Shown in pieces: positions 59,087 to 64,000 of a stretch of 64,000 bases of DNA (position 1 is the stretch's first letter; the number at the start of each line of letters is the position of its first letter). The DNA is from Bradyrhizobium sp. SK17. Lineage in GTDB: Bacteria > Pseudomonadota > Alphaproteobacteria > Rhizobiales > Xanthobacteraceae. Under the pieces are notes generated by a model, which was given only the letters and a program-made list of their open reading frames with translations, was not told the origin of the DNA and searched no databases. The stretch lies in contig NZ_CP025113.1 of assembly GCF_002831585.1 (NCBI RefSeq), positions 3,673,001 through 3,737,000 of the forward strand, read 5' to 3'. The position numbers were made by a program, and so were the translations under genes.

Positions 59087-60397
59087 ATGACCAAGCCCAG
59101 CAACACGCCCCCGAACCGTGCGATCAGTCGTCGCCGGCTCCTGAAGGCAACCAGCGGCGCCGCCGCGCTGCTCGCCGCAGCCAAGCTCAACTTTCCCGCC
59201 GGCGCGTTCGCGCAGGGTGCGGGTCCCGAAGTGAAGGGCGCCAAGCTCGGCTTCATCGCGCTGACCGATGCCTCGCCGCTGTTCGTCGCCAAGGAGAAGG
59301 GCATCTTCGCCAAATACGGCATGCCCGACGTCGAGGTGCAGAAGCAGGCTTCGTGGGGCACCACGCGCGACAATCTGGTGCTCGGCTCCGAAGGCAATGG
59401 CATCGACGGCGCGCACATCCTGACGCCGATGCCGTATCTGATTTCGGCCGGCAAGGTGACGCAGAACAATCAGCCGACGCCGATGTACATCATGGCGCGG
59501 CTCAATCTGAATGGTCAGTGCATCTCGGTCGCCAAGGAATATGCCGACCTCAAGATCGGAGTCGACACCGCACCATTCAAGCCGGCGCTGGAGAAGAAGA
59601 AGGCGGGCGGCAAGGCGATCAAGGCGGCGATGACTTTCCCCGGCGGCACGCATGATCTGTGGATCCGCTACTGGCTCGCCGCCGGCGGCATCGATCCCGA
59701 CAAGGACATCGAGACCATCGTAGTGCCGCCCGCGCAGATGGTCGCCAACATGAAGGTTGGCACCATGGACTGCTTCTGCGTCTGCGAGCCGTGGAATTTG
59801 CAGCTGATCCATCAGGACATCGGCTACACCGCGATCACGACCGGCGAGCTCTGGGACAAGCACCCGGAGAAATCGTTCGGCCTGCGCGCCGCCTGGGTCG
59901 ACAAGAACCCGAAGGCCGCCAAGGCGCTGCTGATGGCGGTCATGGAAGCCCAGCAATGGTGCGAGAAGGCCGAGAACCGCGAGGAGACTGCGGCGATCTG
60001 CGCCAAGCGGCAGTGGATCAACTGTCCGGTGGAAGACATCACCGATCGCATGAAGGGCAAGTTCGACTACGGCACCGGCCGCGTGGTCGAGAACTCGCCG
60101 CAGCAGATGCGGTTCTGGAAGGACAACGCGTCCTATCCCTATCAGAGCCATGATCTCTGGTTCCTGACCGAGGATATCAGGTGGGGCAAGTATGAGGCGG
60201 GCTTCGACACCAAGGCGCTGATCGCCAAGGTCAACCGCGAGGATCTCTGGAAGGAGGCCGCCAAGGAACTTGGCGTCACCGACATTCCGGCCTCGACCTC
60301 GCGCGGCAAGGAGACCTTCTTCGACGGCAAGGTGTTCGATCCCGCCGATCCCGCCGCGTACCTGAAGTCGCTGTCCATCAAGCGTGTCGATGTCTGA
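59087..60397 (+). CDS. Nitrate-type (NrtA/CmpA family) ABC transporter solute-binding protein
   Basis: A 436-residue Tat-exported binding protein. The signal is SRRRLLKATSGAAALLAAAK (about residues 14-33), followed by VKGAKLGFIALTDASPLFVAKEKGIF, the NrtA-type opening (segments). It has FPGGTHDLWIRYWLAAGGIDPD near 185-206 and GTMDCFCVCEPWN near 225. This family binds nitrate, nitrite, bicarbonate or cyanate. The start at 59087 directly precedes the Tat motif. It is first gene of the operon; a globin gene follows the transporter, fitting nitrogen-oxide metabolism. Confidence 0.88.
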   Translation: MTKPSNTPPNRAISRRRLLKATSGAAALLAAAKLNFPAGAFAQGAGPEVKGAKLGFIALTDASPLFVAKEKGIFAKYGMPDVEVQKQASWGTTRDNLVLGSEGNGIDGAHILTPMPYLISAGKVTQNNQPTPMYIMARLNLNGQCISVAKEYADLKIGVDTAPFKPALEKKKAGGKAIKAAMTFPGGTHDLWIRYWLAAGGIDPDKDIETIVVPPAQMVANMKVGTMDCFCVCEPWNLQLIHQDIGYTAITTGELWDKHPEKSFGLRAAWVDKNPKAAKALLMAVMEAQQWCEKAENREETAAICAKRQWINCPVEDITDRMKGKFDYGTGRVVENSPQQMRFWKDNASYPYQSHDLWFLTEDIRWGKYEAGFDTKALIAKVNREDLWKEAAKELGVTDIPASTSRGKETFFDGKVFDPADPAAYLKSLSIKRVDV

Positions 60398-60457
60398 GCC
60401 CGACAGGGCCGCGCTCTCTTGCGCCGCCCGTCGCCTGACCATGGAGATTTTTGTTCA

Positions 60458-61357
60458 ATGTCGATGCCTGCCATAAAGACCGAACTGTCAGCGGTGGCGA
60501 TCCCGCAGGCCGCCGCGGCGCCGGTCGTGACCATGACACCGAAGCGCGCGCCGCATACCGAGACCTACGCCAGGATGGCGAAGGAGACCGCGGCGCGTGT
60601 GTTGCCGCCGTTGATCGTGATCGCGCTGCTGCTCGTCGTGTGGGAGTTGATCTGCCGGCGCGCCGGCTCCAGCCTGCCGCCGCCGTCGAAGGTGTTCAAG
60701 GACACCAAAGAGCTGATCCTCGATCCGTTCTTCGACCATGGCGGCATCGACAAGGGCCTGTTCTGGCATCTCTCCGCCAGCCTGCAGCGGGTCGCCTATG
60801 GCTACTCGCTGGCAGCGATCGCCGGCATCGCGCTCGGCACGCTGGTCGGCCAGTCGGTGTGGGCGATGCGCGGGCTCGATCCGTTGTTCCAGGTGCTGCG
60901 CACGATCCCGCCGCTTGCCTGGTTGCCGCTGTCGCTTGCCGCGTTCCGCGACGGCCAGCCCTCGGCGATCTTCGTCATCTTCATCACCTCGGTCTGGCCG
61001 ATCATCATCAACACCGCGGTCGGCATCCGCAACATCCCGCAGGACTACCGCAACGTCGCCGCGGTGGTGCAGCTCAATCCGCTGGAGTTCTTCACCAAGA
61101 TCATGATCCCGGCGGCTGCGCCCTACATGTTCACCGGCCTGCGCATCGGCATCGGCCTGTCATGGCTCGCGATCGTTGCGGCCGAGATGCTGATCGGTGG
61201 CGTCGGCATCGGCTTCTTCATCTGGGACGCGTGGAATTCCTCGCATATCAGCGAAATCATCCTGGCGCTGTTCTATGTCGGCATCATCGGCTTCGTGCTC
61301 GATCGCCTCATTGCGGGCGCGGGCAAAGTCGTGACCCGCGGCACGGCGGCGAATTGA
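60458..61357 (+). CDS. Nitrate/taurine-type ABC permease
   Basis: A 299-residue permease with about six membrane helices after a 45-residue cytoplasmic N-terminus. Typical motifs are PPSKVFKDTKELI near 78, FQVLRTIPPLAWLPLSLAAFRDG near 145-167 and GLSWLAIVAAEMLIGGVGIGFFIWDAWN near 235-262 (segments). Two ATGs (60458 and 60464) are possible starts. It forms the membrane channel for the NrtA-type protein. Confidence 0.9.
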   Translation: MSMPAIKTELSAVAIPQAAAAPVVTMTPKRAPHTETYARMAKETAARVLPPLIVIALLLVVWELICRRAGSSLPPPSKVFKDTKELILDPFFDHGGIDKGLFWHLSASLQRVAYGYSLAAIAGIALGTLVGQSVWAMRGLDPLFQVLRTIPPLAWLPLSLAAFRDGQPSAIFVIFITSVWPIIINTAVGIRNIPQDYRNVAAVVQLNPLEFFTKIMIPAAAPYMFTGLRIGIGLSWLAIVAAEMLIGGVGIGFFIWDAWNSSHISEIILALFYVGIIGFVLDRLIAGAGKVVTRGTAAN

Positions 61358-61368
61358 GGAGGCAAGAC

Positions 61369-62163
61369 ATGCAGGCCTATCTGAAGCTCGACCACATCGA
61401 CAAGACGTTTGCCCGCGGCAACGTCACGACGGAAGTCCTGAAGGACATCAACCTGACCATCGATCAGGGCGAATATGTCTCGATCATCGGCCATTCCGGC
61501 TGCGGCAAGTCGACCTTGCTCAACATCGTCGCCGGCCTCACCGGCGCCACCAATGGCGGCGTGCTGCTGGAGAACCGCGAGGTCAATTCGCCGGGACCGG
61601 ATCGCGCCGTCGTGTTCCAGAACCACAGCCTGTTGCCGTGGCTCACGGTCTACGAGAACGTCAAGCTCGGCGTCGACAAGGTGTTCGCCAGGACCAAGAG
61701 CAGGGCCGAGCGAGAGGCCTGGGTGATGCACAATCTCGGCCTGGTGCAGATGGCGCATGCCAGGGACAAGCGGCCGAGTGAGATCTCCGGCGGCATGAAG
61801 CAGCGCGTCGGCATCGCGCGGGCGCTTGCGATGGAGCCGAAGGTGTTGCTGCTCGACGAGCCGTTCGGCGCGCTCGATGCGCTGACCCGGGCGCATCTGC
61901 AGGATTCGGTGATGGCGCTGCACCAGAAGCTTGGCAACACCATCCTGATGATCACCCACGACGTCGACGAGGCCGTGCTGTTGTCGGACCGTATCGTGAT
62001 GATGACCAACGGCCCGAGCGCGCGGATCGGCGAGGTGCTCGAAGTGCCCTTGGCGCGTCCGCGCAAGCGGCTCGAGCTCGCGACCAACGCCAGCTACCTG
62101 AAATGCCGGCAGCGCGTGCTCGAATTCCTCTATGAGCGGCACAGCTTCGTCGAGGCGGCATGA
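61369..62163 (+). CDS. Nitrate/taurine-type ABC ATP-binding protein
   Basis: A 264-residue ATPase. The Walker A GHSGCGKST is near residue 42, VVFQNHSLLPWLTVYENVKLGV lies near 80-101, the signature ISGGMKQRV near 140, and the Walker B LLLDEPFGALDALTR near 162. GGAGG lies nine bases before the ATG at 61369. It is a single ATPase of the NrtD/SsuB class without the NrtC-type extra binding domain. The globin gene follows 78 bases later. Confidence 0.92.
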   Translation: MQAYLKLDHIDKTFARGNVTTEVLKDINLTIDQGEYVSIIGHSGCGKSTLLNIVAGLTGATNGGVLLENREVNSPGPDRAVVFQNHSLLPWLTVYENVKLGVDKVFARTKSRAEREAWVMHNLGLVQMAHARDKRPSEISGGMKQRVGIARALAMEPKVLLLDEPFGALDALTRAHLQDSVMALHQKLGNTILMITHDVDEAVLLSDRIVMMTNGPSARIGEVLEVPLARPRKRLELATNASYLKCRQRVLEFLYERHSFVEAA

Positions 62164-62241
62164 GCAAGCCACGGCCCACGTGAAAGGTTTTTCTGCCCCG
62201 CCGCAATGGCGCGGCGGGAAACATCGTGCACGGAGGCACAC

Positions 62242-62667
62242 ATGACGGAAGACCAGGTCAAGCTCGTCCAGCAGTCCTTCAGCAAGGTTGCGCCGATCTC
62301 GGCGCAGGCGGCGGTCACCTTCTATGACCGCTTGTTCGAGGTCGCGCCCGGCGTGAAGGCGATGTTTCCCGCTGACCTGACCGAGCAGCGCAAGAAGCTG
62401 ATGGCGACGCTCGCCGTCGTGGTCAATGGCTTGAATGATCTGCCGTCGGTGCTCCCCGCCGCGAGCGCGCTCGCCAAACGTCATGTCGGCTACGGCGCCA
62501 GGCCCGAGCACTATCCGGTGGTCGGCGGCGCATTGCTGTGGACTCTCGAGAGAGGCCTTGGCGAAGCCTGGACGCCCGAAACTGCCGCCGCGTGGACCGC
62601 GGCTTACGGCACGCTGTCCGGATACATGATTGCGGAAGCCTATGGCAGCGCGCAGGCAGCGGAATAG
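62242..62667 (+). CDS. Single-domain globin (flavohemoglobin-like)
   Basis: A 141-residue globin. It has B10 Tyr28 in FYDRLFE, E7 Gln49 in TEQRKKL and proximal F8 His81 in AKRHVGYG, with PEHYPVVGGALLWTL for the G helix. These heme-pocket residues match flavohemoglobin-type globins that dioxygenate nitric oxide, but no reductase domain is fused. In Bradyrhizobium a comparable globin (Bjgb) is linked to nitrate assimilation, and here the gene sits right after a nitrate-type importer. An NO-detoxifying role is likely but inferred; a partner reductase is needed. Confidence 0.88.
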   Translation: MTEDQVKLVQQSFSKVAPISAQAAVTFYDRLFEVAPGVKAMFPADLTEQRKKLMATLAVVVNGLNDLPSVLPAASALAKRHVGYGARPEHYPVVGGALLWTLERGLGEAWTPETAAAWTAAYGTLSGYMIAEAYGSAQAAE

Positions 62668-62700
62668 GCATGTTGTCGTCGGCGCACGCCGCGACGTCTG

Positions 62701-62717
62701 TTCCGCTGCGAGCGGAA
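62701..62717 (+). terminator. Small hairpin after globin gene
   Basis: TTCCGCT-GCG-AGCGGAA, 34 bases after the globin stop. It is a seven-base-pair stem without a T-run. Confidence 0.3.
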
Positions 62718-62726
62718 ACCTAACCG

Positions 62727-62816
62727 CGTCATTGCGAGCGAAGCGAAGCAATCCAATCCAATCCTCCGCTTGCGGAGGAATAGATTGCTTCGTCGCTATC
62801 GCTCCTCGCAATGACG
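62727..62816. repeat. Intergenic repeat, CGTCATTGCGAGCGAAGC type, copy 3
   Basis: The best-preserved copy. It begins CGTCATTGCGAGCGAAGCG and ends GCTCCTCGCAATGACG, with GAAGCAATCC and GGAATAGATTGCTTC as the inner pair around a CCGCTTGCGG tip at 62766-62775. Its right end is 14 bases before the SMP-30-type start codon, so it covers that gene's promoter or leader. Confidence 0.85.
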
Positions 62817-62829
62817 AGAGGATCGATCT

Positions 62830-63765
62830 ATGGTCCACCCCGTTCCGCCAACGGGTGAACCAAAAATGATGTTCCTGGAAACGCCGCCGAAACTGATCCC
62901 GACCGACATCTTCTCCGCCATGCCGGCCGAATTCCGCCGCAAGGTGGCGAGCGAATGGGCCGATGCCAACCGGCCTGGGGCGGTGATCGACTGTTTCATC
63001 GAGGGGCCGTCGTTCGATGCCGAGGGCAATCTCTACATCGTGGACATTCCGTTCGGCCGCATCTTCAGGATCGCGCCCGACAGGACCTGGTCGCAGGTCG
63101 CCGAATATGACGGCTGGCCGAACGGGCTGAAGATCGACGCCAGCGGACGGATCCTGATCGCCGATTACCGGCACGGCTTGATGGAGCTCGATGCCGGCAC
63201 CGGCAAGGTCACGCCGCTGCTGCGGTCGCGCAATTCGGAGTCGTTCCGCGGCTGCAACGATCTGCACATCGCCACCAACGGTGACATCTATTTCACCGAC
63301 CAGGGCCAGACCGGCCTGCACGATCCGACCGGCCGGGTCTATCGGTTGCGGGCGGGCGGCGCGCTCGACTGCCTGATCGACACCGGCATCAGTCCGAACG
63401 GCCTGGTGCTCGATCCGCACGAGGCGGTGCTGTTCGTCGCCATGACGCGCGACAACGCGGTGTGGCGTGCGCCATTCATGAAGGACGGCAGCGTCTCCAA
63501 GGTCGGCCGCTTCTGCTCGCTGTTCGGCCCGAGCGGGCCCGACGGCATGACGATGGACAAGGCAGGGCGGTTGTTCGTCGCGCACGCCTCGCTCGGCCAT
63601 GTCTTCGTGTTCGCGCCGAACGGCGAGTGCATCGCGCGGATCAAGTCCTGCGCCGGACCAAGCTGCACCAATGTCGCGATCGGTGGCGCCAACCGCGACC
63701 GTCTCTACATCACGGAATCGGCGACCGGCAGCGTGCTGGTCGCCGACATCAGCGGGCTCGGCTAG
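62830..63765 (+). CDS. SMP-30/gluconolactonase/LRE family protein
   Basis: A 311-residue six-bladed beta-propeller. Blade-like repeats are FIEGPSFDAEGNLYIVDIPFGRIFRI (in segments, near 57-82), GLKIDASGRILIADYRHGLME near 98-118, CNDLHIATNGDIYFTD near 140-155 and GLVLDPHEAVLFVAMTRDNAVWR near 193-215. The calcium ligands expected of this family lie in the N-D-L and S-P-N-G segments. It hydrolyses lactones. The start is 62830, or the ATG at 62866 if the leader is excluded. The gene is close to the partial aromatic hydroxylase but convergent to it. Confidence 0.88.
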   Translation: MVHPVPPTGEPKMMFLETPPKLIPTDIFSAMPAEFRRKVASEWADANRPGAVIDCFIEGPSFDAEGNLYIVDIPFGRIFRIAPDRTWSQVAEYDGWPNGLKIDASGRILIADYRHGLMELDAGTGKVTPLLRSRNSESFRGCNDLHIATNGDIYFTDQGQTGLHDPTGRVYRLRAGGALDCLIDTGISPNGLVLDPHEAVLFVAMTRDNAVWRAPFMKDGSVSKVGRFCSLFGPSGPDGMTMDKAGRLFVAHASLGHVFVFAPNGECIARIKSCAGPSCTNVAIGGANRDRLYITESATGSVLVADISGLG

Positions 63766-63786
63766 TCTGCCGATGTCCGGCGTCGC

Positions 63787-64000
63787 CTAGGCTGCGGCGC
63801 CGCGCGGTTCGGGAAACGGCGAATGATAGAGCCAGGCGAGCTTGTCGCAGAACTGCTCGAGGCTGGTCTCCCGAATCAGCTGGTTGCGCAGCAGCGCGTG
63901 CACGCCGGCCGGATGATAGACTTGGGTGCCGAGTTCGCGGGCTTGCAACTGGACCCGCGCCGTGCGCATCAGCCGGACCTGCCGGTATCTCTCCAGCGCA
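63787..64000 (-). CDS. FAD-dependent aromatic monooxygenase, C-terminal fragment (5' end outside window)
   Basis: The frame is open from the right edge and ends at 63787. The visible ~70 residues contain RYRQVRLMRTARVQLQARELG, then VYHPAGVHALLRN and CDKLAWLYHSP (segments). These resemble the C-terminus of salicylate- and 3-hydroxybenzoate 6-hydroxylase-type flavoproteins. The active-site and FAD parts lie off the window, so family assignment rests on the tail only. An Met codon at 63969 is internal, not the start. Confidence 0.6.
   Translation of the reverse strand, partial: ALERYRQVRLMRTARVQLQARELGTQVYHPAGVHALLRNQLIRETSLEQFCDKLAWLYHSPFPEPRGAAA

Noticed and set aside
1..64000. CRISPR arrays, tRNA or rRNA genes, insertion sequences, prophage genes
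   Set aside because: I looked for regularly spaced repeats, tRNA-like cloverleaf ends and transposase or integrase motifs and saw none. The dispersed repeats are not regularly spaced and have no linked cas genes.

Overview
The window is high-GC DNA with dense, mostly ATGA-coupled operons, many ABC uptake systems, Tat-exported oxidoreductases and several families of short intergenic inverted repeats. The repeat families (GTCATTGCGAGCGAAGC type, GTCCCGGCGAAGGCCGGG type, GCATGATC type) and the gene content suggest a Bradyrhizobium-like alphaproteobacterium. That assignment is inferred from style and gene families, not from a marker gene. I see no rRNA, tRNA, CRISPR array, phage or insertion sequence; this is chromosomal accessory-metabolism territory.

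Region 1 (1-9650) looks like a reductive nicotinate-degradation locus. It holds the 3' end of a probable 6-hydroxynicotinate reductase, a UPF0280 protein, a DUF1185 protein, a branched-chain-type ABC importer with fused LivH-LivM permeases, a MarR regulator, an enamidase-like amidohydrolase and, divergently, a ferredoxin-NADP reductase. A perfect 10-4-10 palindrome lies between the last two genes. Region 2 (9802-15789, minus strand) is a seven-gene run: 2Fe-2S and molybdopterin subunits of an IorAB-like hydroxylase, a flavocytochrome c sulfide dehydrogenase flavoprotein, then soxX, soxY, soxZ and soxA, with no soxB or soxCD in view. A DHA2-type MFS exporter follows.

Region 3 (17767-24836) has a Bug-type solute-binding protein and an IclR regulator facing an acyl-CoA dehydrogenase, a Baeyer-Villiger-type monooxygenase and an alkyl sulfatase. 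Region 4 (24973-29549, minus) is a complete second Liv-type importer. Region 5 (29851-41746) is glycan and envelope related: a GT4 glycosyltransferase, an ABC exporter, a glycogen-debranching enzyme, a PRC-barrel protein, an MFS carrier, an L,D-transpeptidase, a methyltransferase and a glycogen synthase. Divergent general-stress (EcfG-like) promoter motifs lie between the first two.

Region 6 (41915-51412) has a CaiB/BaiF CoA-transferase, a five-gene peptide/nickel-type ABC importer, a zinc alcohol dehydrogenase broken by a one-base frameshift, an isopropylmalate/tartrate-dehydrogenase-like enzyme and a His/Gly-rich secreted protein. Region 7 (51806-64000) has an XRE regulator, a small orphan protein, DctA, an HWE histidine kinase, a class-C beta-lactamase-fold hydrolase, an intradiol dioxygenase, a nitrate/taurine-type ABC importer with a downstream single-domain globin, an SMP-30/LRE protein, and the C-terminus of a probable FAD aromatic hydroxylase running off the end.
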